DNA of 6,934 bases from Eubacteriales bacterium (GCA_028680875.1 JAQUJQ010000082.1:1-6934), one strand, 5' to 3'. Counted from the first letter of the stretch, positions 1 to 6,625 are shown. The notes: generated by a model from the letters alone, not told the origin. Translations and numbers: made by a program.

Positions 1-199
1 CATGCGTGGGGAATACTACCCCACAAATCGATACAGCACTTCCACCCACGGTTCACCCCCACATGCGTGGGGAATACCATTATCCGCTGCTCTGTTATGC
101 CCAAGTTCTCGGTTCACCCCCACATGCGTGGGGAATACTTTTAGCCATGTTATCCTCCTTTTTTGGGCTTCGGTTCACCCCCACATGCGTGGGGAATAC
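1..199 (-). CRISPR. Type I-E CRISPR array, leader-proximal end (three full repeats plus one partial)
   Basis: Complete 29-nt repeats lie at 49-77, 110-138 and 171-199 and are identical to each other. Positions 1-16 are the matching end of a fourth repeat, so the array continues off the left edge. Spacers at 17-48, 78-109 and 139-170 are all 32 nt, giving the 61-nt period usual for type I-E. On the minus strand the repeat begins GTATTCCCCAC and ends GTGAACCG. It contains a CCCCAC/GTGGGG stem closed by GCAT, which is the type I-E hairpin cut by Cas6e to leave an 8-nt 5' handle. This orientation places the leader on the cas2 side, so spacer 139-170 should be the newest. The identical repeats suggest that no decay has started at this end. 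Spacer origins cannot be determined from the window alone. Confidence 0.98.
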
Positions 200-204
200 A
201 CATG

Positions 205-233
205 ATTATTTAAGGCTTTTTTGGCTTTGTTAT
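205..233 (-). promoter_or_regulatory. Candidate array promoter embedded in the 3' end of cas2
   Basis: On the minus strand, ATAACA (233-228, 4 of 6 matches to TTGACA) is separated by 17 nt from AATAAT (210-205, 5 of 6 matches to TATAAT). Transcription would start at about the first base of the first repeat. The cas2 stop codon overlaps the -10 element. Only 10 nt lie between the cas2 stop and the array, so any leader promoter must lie within cas2, and this is the best match I see. Read-through from the cas operon is an alternative source of pre-crRNA. This is inference from hexamer matches only. Confidence 0.3.
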
Positions 234-494
234 TAGCTGAAGTCCCTCCCAATTTGTCGGGACCCTTGAAGGGCTGCCCCAGAATTCTATTTCAAAACCT
301 TGCTCACACTTTGATTGCGTCAGCAATATACAGGGACCGCCTTGAGATTTATTTCGTACTTTTCGCCAAAGCATCTCTCTTACTCTGGCAGAGACTTGAC
401 CTACAAATACGCCGCTTTTAATCTCCATAAGCCATCGTGTCAATTCTCCCTTTAGACCTGCAGGAACATTTTCCATTATAATAACTATCATCAT
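210..494 (-). CDS. cas2: Cas2, type I-E spacer-integration subunit
   Basis: This 94-residue protein matches the E. coli-type Cas2 (CasB/YgbF class, about 94 aa) along its length. The N-terminal strand MIVIIMENVP is followed by LKGELTRWLMEI, then GVFVGQVSARVREMLW (about 29-43). The C-terminal part has GFEIEFWG and WEGLQL (about 66-87). Cas2 forms the dimer at the centre of the Cas1-Cas2 integrase and acts mainly as a scaffold that measures spacer length. There is no fused DnaQ-like exonuclease, which some type I-E Cas2 proteins carry. Its ATG overlaps the cas1 stop (ATGA), so translation is probably coupled. A second ATG at 491 lies 6 nt after a weak AAGGTGA site and could be the real start, giving 93 aa. 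The stop codon is only 10 nt from the first CRISPR repeat, so the 3' coding region must double as leader DNA. Confidence 0.96.
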   Translation of the reverse strand: MMIVIIMENVPAGLKGELTRWLMEIKSGVFVGQVSARVREMLWRKVRNKSQGGPCILLTQSKCEQGFEIEFWGSPSRVPTNWEGLQLITKPKKP

Positions 495-1450
495 GAATCA
501 CCTTGTTTATCATCATCAATGCCATAAAGGAGTCCGCCCTCAACTACCTTGCCACCGGGTTCCCACAAACCTCCGGGCTGTGCCTGATCTCCGGCATAGT
601 CATCATAAATGGAGTTATGAGCGCAATCAATGTCAAATAAACTATGAATATCACGGACAATCCTTTTCAACAGCCCAATAGAATAGAATTCATCCCTGCA
701 CACCATCCTTGTTCGTCTCTCAATCTCCCCAATACCACTGGCTACTGTCTTAAAGGCAGCAACCACAGAAGTTTCCATTTTATAAAGATCTGCTATATCG
801 TACACAAAAGATAGTTGTTTTCCTGTGTGAACAAAACCTAATGCAGGTGAGTATCCTGCTGCCACAATTGCTGCATGGCAAACACCATACAAACAAGAAT
901 TGGCAACAGATAGGGCTTTGTTTATGGGATCTTGCCTTGTCCATTTACTACGATCGTAATCCCTTTTCACCATTACAACTTCGTATTGTTTCGATAATCT
1001 AGCATAAGTGTCTCTTACTCTCACTCCTTCATGACCTCTTATTTGCTGAAGAGTAAGCCCTGAATCAAGTTTATCAGGGAAGCGCATCTCATACATTGCC
1101 CTAACCACGTTCAGGTGTAAGCCGTCATCTGCCCAATAGGACGCTTGTTTCATAATGTTTGCTGCACTTCTTGTTATTCCAGTGCCTGAAGCATAGAAGC
1201 GAACTCCAAATTCTCCAACCCAGGCAACCAAGCAACCACATCCAGCTAATACCATTATTGCCGCATGAGTGATAGAAACGCCGGGGCCTAGCATCAACAG
1301 TGATAATCCAGCACAGGGAACGGGAGTAGTGCCAAAGGCATTGTGAATAGCAATAGCTTGTGCTTCTTTATCGATCTTTGCATGTTCAATGTATAGGTAG
1401 CTCAAACGATCGCTAATTTTTGGTATCTGATGTAGGTTTGATGTTGCCAT
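491..1450 (-). CDS. cas1: Cas1, type I-E spacer integrase
   Basis: Cas1 is the metal-dependent integrase that, with Cas2, inserts new spacers at the leader end of the array. From the ATG at 1450 the protein has 319 residues, and the predicted metal ligands fall at E141 (in GHEGVRVRDTYA), H208 (GFVHTGK), D218 and D221 (YDIAD). These are the same positions as in E. coli Cas1, which supports this start. The frame is open upstream to a TTG at 1468, but that lies inside the cas6e coding end and adds six residues with no family counterpart. Other family landmarks are the N-terminal PKISDRLSYLYIEHAKID, WVGEFGVRFYASG and NSCLYGVCHAAIVAAGYSPALGF (written here in parts of one continuous region). The acidic, glycine-rich C-terminal tail (about 275-319) is divergent, as is usual. 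The gene starts 5 nt after the cas6e stop and overlaps cas2 by 4 nt. Its own Shine-Dalgarno site is weak, so it may depend on coupling. Confidence 0.97.
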   Translation of the reverse strand: MATSNLHQIPKISDRLSYLYIEHAKIDKEAQAIAIHNAFGTTPVPCAGLSLLMLGPGVSITHAAIMVLAGCGCLVAWVGEFGVRFYASGTGITRSAANIMKQASYWADDGLHLNVVRAMYEMRFPDKLDSGLTLQQIRGHEGVRVRDTYARLSKQYEVVMVKRDYDRSKWTRQDPINKALSVANSCLYGVCHAAIVAAGYSPALGFVHTGKQLSFVYDIADLYKMETSVVAAFKTVASGIGEIERRTRMVCRDEFYSIGLLKRIVRDIHSLFDIDCAHNSIYDDYAGDQAQPGGLWEPGGKVVEGGLLYGIDDDKQGDS

Positions 1451-1455
1451 ATTAC

Positions 1456-2235
1456 TTATGATGTACAAACAACTGACAACAAACCGAAACCCATGCTTTT
1501 TCCACTACCTATTCCCTTTTCCAGGCATTCATTGAAATTGTTCACATCCTTAACGCATAGTTTTCCTTCAAGCAGGGCAGAGCGTAAGCGTATGCGATGA
1601 TAGTTCATGTCGGTTTGTTTCTCTGAATATAGTTCCGTAATCATTTTTGTTCCACTAACCCAGTTTAAGCGACGTAAATGCATTTTGTCGATGGTAAAGC
1701 CCATTTTGGTCGTTTTTGTTTTAAACCACTCAGAGATGGCAGCTTCCGGGTTTGAATCCTTATCCCAAGTAAGAGAAATTCTTTTCCCCTGTTTACTCAA
1801 CTCACCGCTCTTGGGATCAGTAGATTTGTGAGAAGCGCTTTTCACACTGGGATTAACCAAAATGCGAAACCCCAAACACATCTCAGGCTTGAATTTTGGA
1901 TTATATATTTTTGTTGCAGGGGATGCGGCCAGGAAGTCGCGGGCATTATGAAAGCAATATTCCCAATCAGGCTCCAGATGCGATTGCACTATTATCATAC
2001 TTCTATGTGCGTCCTCACTCACCCTCGTATCAATCCGATATAGGAATGATCTGGGCTGAATATTACTAAGTGAAAAGGGTTGAATATGATGAGGATCTTT
2101 TTGTTTGGCATCATGATTGGGAAATGCCATAGAGAGCCTTCTATGGACGTTGTAAATGTTTGATATCCATTTTCTGCCGGGGCGAGGACGATCCGGATTG
2201 CCACCGGTATCGATAAGCAAATATGACAGATACAC
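1456..2235 (-). CDS. cas6e: Cas6e, CRISPR RNA endoribonuclease and Cascade subunit
   Basis: Cas6e cuts the pre-crRNA at the base of each repeat hairpin and stays bound to the 3' hairpin as the head-end subunit of Cascade. The start MYLSYLLIDT matches the family's MYLS start. H31, in YNVHRRLSMAFPN, corresponds to the catalytic histidine of E. coli Cas6e (H20, in YQLHQGLWHLFPN). The C-terminal glycine-rich RNA-binding loop is present as GIGSGKSMGFGLLSV (about 241-255). At 259 residues it is longer than the E. coli protein (199). The extra length comes from an insert of about ten residues before the histidine (GGNPDRPRPGRKW) and a longer middle region. The start codon is GTG and overlaps the cas5 stop by one base (TAGTG). 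A strong AGGAGG lies 4 nt upstream. Assignment is secure. Confidence 0.95.
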   Translation of the reverse strand: MYLSYLLIDTGGNPDRPRPGRKWISNIYNVHRRLSMAFPNHDAKQKDPHHIQPFSLSNIQPRSFLYRIDTRVSEDAHRSMIIVQSHLEPDWEYCFHNARDFLAASPATKIYNPKFKPEMCLGFRILVNPSVKSASHKSTDPKSGELSKQGKRISLTWDKDSNPEAAISEWFKTKTTKMGFTIDKMHLRRLNWVSGTKMITELYSEKQTDMNYHRIRLRSALLEGKLCVKDVNNFNECLEKGIGSGKSMGFGLLSVVCTS

Positions 2236-3386
2236 TAATCCTCCTCAGATTTTCTTTGCATGATTTCGGCGCGTTTTTCATTGGATCTGAATTGTACAAT
2301 TTCCCTGCGTTTGGCTAGCAGCGCATCTCTCCACTTGGGTTCACAGGGATCAATACGATCCATTCCCATTTGAGCACCATACTCCAGCATTGTAGCTGCA
2401 TCATGACATAATCGACACATGGATCTAAGCTCTTCAATGCGTTCATTACCTCCGGCATGTGCGTAGCTAATGTGTTGCACAGTTGTAGCTGGAGATTTGC
2501 ATAACACGCACAAACCATTATCCATTATAAGTCTTTTTGCCCTAATTTGCTGATATAATGAATTGCCATAGTCAGCATGAGCTCGTGATGGTCTCCACAA
2601 TTTATGCGGATATGGCTTTGTGTCTTCACCCATTGAAGCAGACGGAATGACGACAGAGTATATATAGCGGGGACTATATACGCGAGGAGAAAAGCTGACT
2701 GGTATGTCATACATTTGCTCCACATCATCAGGAATATCTTCGTCGGGATCTTTTGGCACCCAATCCAACCACATTATAATATCCTTCAGTTGAGACTCAG
2801 GGCTAATGGCTAGGGGTATAGACGATAGAGCATGTATAGGACTATCAAAATTACCAATACCGTGTTCTGCTATAGGTCGGGATGGGGGACAATTCTTGCG
2901 ACCCAGAAATAGCTGCCATTTAGGAAGTTCTAAGGCCTCATGAAGTTCTTCGATGATATTCGACGGTCCTTGAAGGGCAACCAAGAAACTTGCATCGCAC
3001 AGGTATTCTCTGCGTGTTAACATGGTCTTTGCCTTTGATTCTATGTTCATTAGTACATCTTCCGGGGAAGGGAGGGTTAATTTGTTGTCTAACTTCTTGT
3101 TGGGATACTCTGCAATAGGCATTTTCTGTCTTGCTCCAACAGTGTGGTAATCCCACCATCTAACACCTTGCCTATCTATCCTAACCCCCATTTTTAACTT
3201 AGCAATTATTGGGAGCCATTTTTGTGCACAGTTTTCTCTTGGTATGCCTAAAGCAGCACATAGTAATCCAGCTATTGCGGACTTGGTTGGCATCTCATGC
3301 GTTCTTCTTACTCCAAACTTGGATTCATGACTACCCCAAGCTTGAAGAGGCCCCTCCAAGCGGAGAAAGATTGTATTGGCTTGCAT
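2235..3386 (-). CDS. cas5e: Cas5e fused to a C-terminal HNH nuclease domain (Cas5-HNH)
   Basis: Residues 1 to about 250 are a standard Cas5e, the Cascade subunit that caps the crRNA 5' handle. They carry FLRLEGPLQAWG (about 7-18), WWDYHTVGARQ, TRREYLCDASFLVAL (about 124-138) and FLGRKNCPPSRPI, each with a clear counterpart in E. coli CasD. E. coli CasD is about 224 aa and this protein is 383. The extra C-terminus (about 270-360) is an HNH-type domain: CVLC (C293, C296), VQHISYAHAGG (H305), then RIEELRSMCRLCHDA (C324, C327, H328). The four cysteines form two CxxC knuckles expected to bind zinc. H305 is the probable general base and H328 the last HNH histidine. The position usually held by Asn is Glu (E319). 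A lysine/arginine-rich tail follows. I chose the ATG at 3386 because GGAGAA lies 7 nt upstream and the family homology begins there. An ATG at 3401 would add five residues inside the cas7e end. The domain probably cuts target DNA in place of the missing Cas3. Confidence 0.95.
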   Translation of the reverse strand: MQANTIFLRLEGPLQAWGSHESKFGVRRTHEMPTKSAIAGLLCAALGIPRENCAQKWLPIIAKLKMGVRIDRQGVRWWDYHTVGARQKMPIAEYPNKKLDNKLTLPSPEDVLMNIESKAKTMLTRREYLCDASFLVALQGPSNIIEELHEALELPKWQLFLGRKNCPPSRPIAEHGIGNFDSPIHALSSIPLAISPESQLKDIIMWLDWVPKDPDEDIPDDVEQMYDIPVSFSPRVYSPRYIYSVVIPSASMGEDTKPYPHKLWRPSRAHADYGNSLYQQIRAKRLIMDNGLCVLCKSPATTVQHISYAHAGGNERIEELRSMCRLCHDAATMLEYGAQMGMDRIDPCEPKWRDALLAKRREIVQFRSNEKRAEIMQRKSEED

Positions 3387-3390
3387 ACCG

Positions 3391-4512
3391 CTATTCTCCA
3401 TGTGCCTTAATGTTCTTCACATCATCCCAATTATGACCGTTTTTTTTAAGTATGGCATAGACAAATTCCTCCAATACTCCGTGATGTGTGTAATCCTTTC
3501 CTTCTTCCAGAGCTTCCAGAGGATGCCTTTTGTTGGGGGAAAACCAGAACATTGAGCGGTCGGAATCTTTTGAGTAATAGCCAATGCTTATATCTCTAAG
3601 ATATTCAGAAAGCTGTCCAATGCTTGCACTGACAATATCTGTGCCCTTAACATATTCGACTGGTTTAATAAAAGCATTGCTATAATTAAACGGTCTTTGT
3701 TTTATTTCCACCAATATACCTTCCGGGTAGTTGTGTGCCGCATAACTGTTCTGCTTCCCGCTGGGGTTAGTTCTGGCGGCACTCAGAATGAAGGCACCGA
3801 TAGTTTTCGCCGAAAGAGCTTCATTTCCAGCAAGATTATGCAGAAGTTGCCTACAATCTATGGAGAAGTACTTGTAGAAGCACGCAGAAGCGTACATAGC
3901 CTCATCAATATAACCCGCTCCGGCATCTTCCCCTTTTACATCGTCCACAGCCACGAAATAGTCTATCTCAGGGTGTGCTTCGTGGGTAGAGATAGCATGT
4001 GCAACCTGAAGTGCTGCTTCCACTGTAGTGTTCTTTATCTCTCCCGTTTCCAACATGCGTCCACATAATGCCATATCTGGTACATGAACCTTGGTTGAGA
4101 TTATTTCCGCAATAGGCTCCAATAAGTCTTGCACGGTAAGGGCATCATTGCTGATTAAATCAGCCATCTGTACGATAGCATCTGTCGTGGTATATACAAG
4201 CATATCAGAACCAGCGTTAACTTTCCCTGATTTAACTCCTAATTTGCTCAAAATCTCCTTGGCTTTTTTCTTGATATCTGTACCTTGAACAGATTTTTGA
4301 ATAAGCTCAGCAAGCCTTCGAGTACGGATTCCCCCCAAGACGTCCCCGAAATCATCAGACATCCGAATGCTGCGTTTTATGCACTGACTGGAAATTCGGC
4401 TACGCAGAACTCCACCAAAGAAACAAGATTTTGGCGCACCCAAATCATCCCGATTCAGATTTGCCGGACAGTGGTTTTGAATCATGTGAATTTCGATTAG
4501 AGAATTATTCAT
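3391..4512 (-). CDS. cas7e: Cas7e, Cascade backbone subunit
   Basis: Cas7e polymerises along the crRNA (six copies in E. coli Cascade) and forms the backbone that presents the spacer for base pairing. The protein has 373 residues against 363 in E. coli CasC, and is collinear with it. Landmarks are the N-terminal IEIHMIQNHCPANLNRDD, FFGGVLRSRISSQCIKR (about 31-47), DMALCGRM (146-153), AHAISTHEAHPEIDYF followed by VAVDD (about 171-191), and SGKQNSYAAHNYPEG with FNYSNAF further on. The ATG at 4512 has GAGAGG about 6 nt upstream and follows the cse2 stop by 12 nt. The 3' end carries the ribosome binding site of cas5e-HNH, so the two genes are probably translationally linked. Nothing appears truncated. 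Confidence 0.97.
   Translation of the reverse strand: MNNSLIEIHMIQNHCPANLNRDDLGAPKSCFFGGVLRSRISSQCIKRSIRMSDDFGDVLGGIRTRRLAELIQKSVQGTDIKKKAKEILSKLGVKSGKVNAGSDMLVYTTTDAIVQMADLISNDALTVQDLLEPIAEIISTKVHVPDMALCGRMLETGEIKNTTVEAALQVAHAISTHEAHPEIDYFVAVDDVKGEDAGAGYIDEAMYASACFYKYFSIDCRQLLHNLAGNEALSAKTIGAFILSAARTNPSGKQNSYAAHNYPEGILVEIKQRPFNYSNAFIKPVEYVKGTDIVSASIGQLSEYLRDISIGYYSKDSDRSMFWFSPNKRHPLEALEEGKDYTHHGVLEEFVYAILKKNGHNWDDVKNIKAHGE
3394..3399 (-). promoter_or_regulatory. Ribosome binding site deciding the cas5e-HNH start
   Basis: GGAGAA on the minus strand lies inside the last codons of cas7e and 7 nt before the ATG at 3386. It overlaps the sequence just after the alternative ATG at 3401, which itself has no good site upstream. 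This favours the 383-residue product. Confidence 0.6.
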
Positions 4513-4524
4513 TCTTTTCCTCTC

Positions 4525-5019
4525 TTATTGTTTTTTTATGACTGTTAAAAAGTCTTGTATCCAACGTTCTCTTTCACTCTGGTATACCCATTTAGAAAGA
4601 GTGTCAGTTAGCTTAACCCAATCCATCCCTATATACTTGTTTTGGATTATGTTCAACGCCTGCCCCAACGGATCCTCAAGCATCCGGAGAGAGCATTTTA
4701 CTATTTTATCGTTCAGTTTGGCTAGCTGCTTTGCCAAAGCATCATTATTTCTAGAGATTTTGCTCATTAATAACGGTAAATTAGCTCCTCCTTCCTGAGG
4801 GATAGGATAGCAAGCAAACAGTTTGGCGATAAGCCATGCGGTTTCCCTTTGAGGCGCACTCTTACTCTTCTCTCGCAATGGCCACCAGATACCAGTAAAC
4901 AAATCGAAACCATCTATTCCTTCATCCAAACCTTTGTTTTTCATGGTTCGTAGGATTGAAAGCTCACCACTTTTAAGAGTTGATAAATTCGATATAAACT
5001 CTGCAACCGTATTATTCAT
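4525..5019 (-). CDS. cse2: Cse2 (Cas11e), Cascade small subunit
   Basis: Cse2 is the mainly helical small subunit, present as a dimer in E. coli Cascade, that lines the belly of the complex and stabilises the displaced DNA strand. The 164-residue length fits the family (about 160-190). Recognisable family features are FISNLSTLKSGELSILR (about 8-24), a tryptophan-rich FTGIWWPL and the helix AWLIAKLFACYPI (about 61-73), followed by basic helices and a C-terminal WVYQSERERWIQDF. The sequence is less conserved than its neighbours, so position between cas8e and cas7e supports the call. Its ATG overlaps the cas8e TAA by one base (TAATG), with GGGAGG about 9 nt upstream, suggesting coupled translation. 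Confidence 0.93.
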   Translation of the reverse strand: MNNTVAEFISNLSTLKSGELSILRTMKNKGLDEGIDGFDLFTGIWWPLREKSKSAPQRETAWLIAKLFACYPIPQEGGANLPLLMSKISRNNDALAKQLAKLNDKIVKCSLRMLEDPLGQALNIIQNKYIGMDWVKLTDTLSKWVYQSERERWIQDFLTVIKKQ

Positions 5020-6389
5020 TAACTTTTACCTCCCTGGCTGCTTTCTGATTCTGTGCTTGGTACTGCCCTTGGCAGTGAATATGCGATGCGGCTTCTGTCC
5101 ATGATCTGTTTCGTTCCAATGCCGTTTGATAATGTTTTAGCCGCAGTTTTTGCATAATTGTAGTACTCATTTGAAATTGCTTCCCACGCCAACCGCCCTG
5201 CCAACAATTCAGGTAAGAGTTTTGCAATTCGCATATCTACATCAGGCAAAAGATCATTTTGAAGGGATTCCTTTAGTTTCCTTGCCCTGTTTTTTCTTGC
5301 TTCTTTGGTCGGTAGATAAGTGTTTGCCATACTACGCTTGATCAGTTTATCCCATTCTCTTATGATTTCAATAGTATCTTCTGCCTTATCTCTATCAGGG
5401 ATACTGATTGTACGCTCCCAAATGTCTACATATTTTGCTTTGTCGACGGCAAAACCAACGAGTAATATTTTACTCCCGGATTCAATACTTAAAGAATCAA
5501 TAATTTGAGGTAACAACCTATGATGTTTTACATCATACTTCAATTTACCTGATCCGGTGATGGCAGACGCTTTAATAGCCTTTTCTGCAGGCCTTAACTC
5601 AAATGGATCTCTCCATATTGAGTTTTCCAAGTTACCAGCAGCTTCAAATTTGCATGTATAATGCAAATAGCCAGGCTGTTCTCCGCAAACACTGCATGAT
5701 TTATTACACGGAATGGGATCATCAATATGTAATAGCCTTGCCGGAACAGTCATACCACTCAACAAAGGAACGTCATCTTCCGGATTAAAGCGGTACGGCT
5801 CAACCCAAATAGGATTTCCCAATGGTTCACGTGGTTTCCAGTTCAAATAGATAGTATCCCATAGATTCTTGCCCCATCTAACTGCATATATTGGCGGTGA
5901 ACCGTTAATACCTGATTTCAAGTTAGGGCGACCGCTCACAAAAAATAACGGTAACCTTAATGTACTAGATACCAAGCAGTGTGTGCAAATTCCAACCGTA
6001 TAGTCTCTAACATGATTGAAATGCCAAAAATTGTTGCCTGTGGGTATTTCATGGATAAGCTCACTTACTGGACGTAACCTTGTCAATCCTATTTTCTGCA
6101 TAAGTCTTTTCCCATCACCCATAAACTCGAAATAATTAGCGCTACTCTCGAGATAGTTTACCCAAGCCTGCGGTATTCCATCTCTATGAATAGGCTCTCC
6201 CGTTTCTTTCCAGCACCAGTACATGACTGCAAGAAGAAAACGAAGGACGGCTATTCTATCCATAGGATTGCAATAAGCTAAATGTGCGGATTTACCCCTA
6301 CACAAAGCATCAATCATACTCAAACGTTTGGTAGAAGAATCCTTGAATACCATGAATAGCCATTGCTCCCAAAGAATGTTATACTTCAC
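5019..6389 (-). CDS. cas8e: Cas8e (Cse1), Cascade large subunit
   Basis: Cas8e reads the PAM and starts DNA unwinding. In ordinary type I-E systems it is also the docking site for Cas3. The N-terminus YNILWEQWLFMVFKD aligns with the E. coli start NLLIDNWIPV. A zinc site is predicted from C135/C138 (ICTHC) and C232/C235 (CSVC), matching the paired cysteines of E. coli Cse1. The loop RPNLKSGINGSPPIYAVRWG (about 154-173) is the counterpart of the glycine-rich loop GGFKSGLRGGTP. The C-terminal part (about 330-456) should be the four-helix bundle. The protein is 456 residues against 502 in E. coli, so it is somewhat compact. The start is GTG, with GGAGG at 6394-6398 only 4 nt upstream. No ATG fits the homology. 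It is the first gene of the operon. Confidence 0.95.
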   Translation of the reverse strand: MKYNILWEQWLFMVFKDSSTKRLSMIDALCRGKSAHLAYCNPMDRIAVLRFLLAVMYWCWKETGEPIHRDGIPQAWVNYLESSANYFEFMGDGKRLMQKIGLTRLRPVSELIHEIPTGNNFWHFNHVRDYTVGICTHCLVSSTLRLPLFFVSGRPNLKSGINGSPPIYAVRWGKNLWDTIYLNWKPREPLGNPIWVEPYRFNPEDDVPLLSGMTVPARLLHIDDPIPCNKSCSVCGEQPGYLHYTCKFEAAGNLENSIWRDPFELRPAEKAIKASAITGSGKLKYDVKHHRLLPQIIDSLSIESGSKILLVGFAVDKAKYVDIWERTISIPDRDKAEDTIEIIREWDKLIKRSMANTYLPTKEARKNRARKLKESLQNDLLPDVDMRIAKLLPELLAGRLAWEAISNEYYNYAKTAAKTLSNGIGTKQIMDRSRIAYSLPRAVPSTESESSQGGKS

Positions 6390-6451
6390 TATACCTCCAT
6401 ACTGATATATTTAACATGTGAATCAATTACACATCAAAAATAACGTCAAGC

Positions 6452-6625
6452 CTAATTATACTGAATTTGCGGGTACCTGTATGAGTACTTCTCTGCTTTC
6501 AAATGGTTATGAAACAATGGGTCATTTGCATATTTATGGGCAAAGTAACCCCGTAGTTTGGGTATATCGAAGGCTTGTAGGCTCAAATCTGTAAAAGCTG
6601 CCAGTAAATATTCTACTGTAATCAT
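6452..6625 (-). pseudogene. N-terminal remnant of a second, non-I-E Cas6 endoribonuclease
   Basis: The 57-codon reading frame from the ATG at 6625 contains IPKLRGYFAHKY, then DPLFHNHL and YSYRYPQIQY. This series (KLRGYF, LFHNH, YRYP.IQYK) is what I recognise from the N-terminal domain of a Cas6 family associated with type III and some type I systems. It is unrelated in sequence to the Cas6e of this operon. Full-length members are several times longer, and here the frame stops (TAG) immediately after IQYN, where the family normally continues into a second strand. I find no continuation in the other frames before cas8e. The start has a strong GAGGAG (6633-6638) 7 nt upstream, so the 5' end looks like an intact gene. 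An ATG at 6640 lies within that site and is unlikely to be used. It probably marks the breakpoint where this cas operon replaced or joined an older locus. A functional short peptide is possible but unlikely. Confidence 0.7.
6455..6483 (-). promoter_or_regulatory. Candidate cas operon promoter upstream of cas8e
   Basis: On the minus strand a perfect TATAAT lies at 6460-6455, with CATACA (3 of 6 matches to TTGACA) 17 nt upstream at 6483-6478. Transcription would start near 6448, about 60 nt before the cas8e GTG. The TATAAT forms the last two sense codons (Tyr-Asn) of the cas6 remnant. A second, weaker pair closer to the gene is TTGATG (6437-6432) and TTAAAT (6414-6409), also 17 nt apart, which would give a very short leader. 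I cannot choose between them from sequence alone. Confidence 0.35.

Noticed and set aside
211..224. AAGGCTTTTTT on the plus strand as a terminator
   Set aside because: No stable hairpin precedes the T-run, and no plus-strand gene ends here.
2..236. Plus-strand open frames with repeated HMRGEY and PTCVGNT peptides
   Set aside because: They are translations of the CRISPR repeats and spacers and have no ribosome binding site.
1451..1468. Upstream TTG as the cas1 start
   Set aside because: It adds six residues without family similarity and lies inside the end of cas6e. The ATG at 1450 puts all predicted metal ligands at the E. coli numbering.
2235..2520. HNH module as a separate gene rather than a fusion
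   Set aside because: The frame is continuous with Cas5e, and the nearest internal ATG (before DNGLCVLC) has no Shine-Dalgarno site.
3697..4068. 123-codon plus-strand frame opposite cas7e
   Set aside because: It lies wholly antisense to a strongly conserved gene, and its translation resembles no known family. It is a shadow frame.
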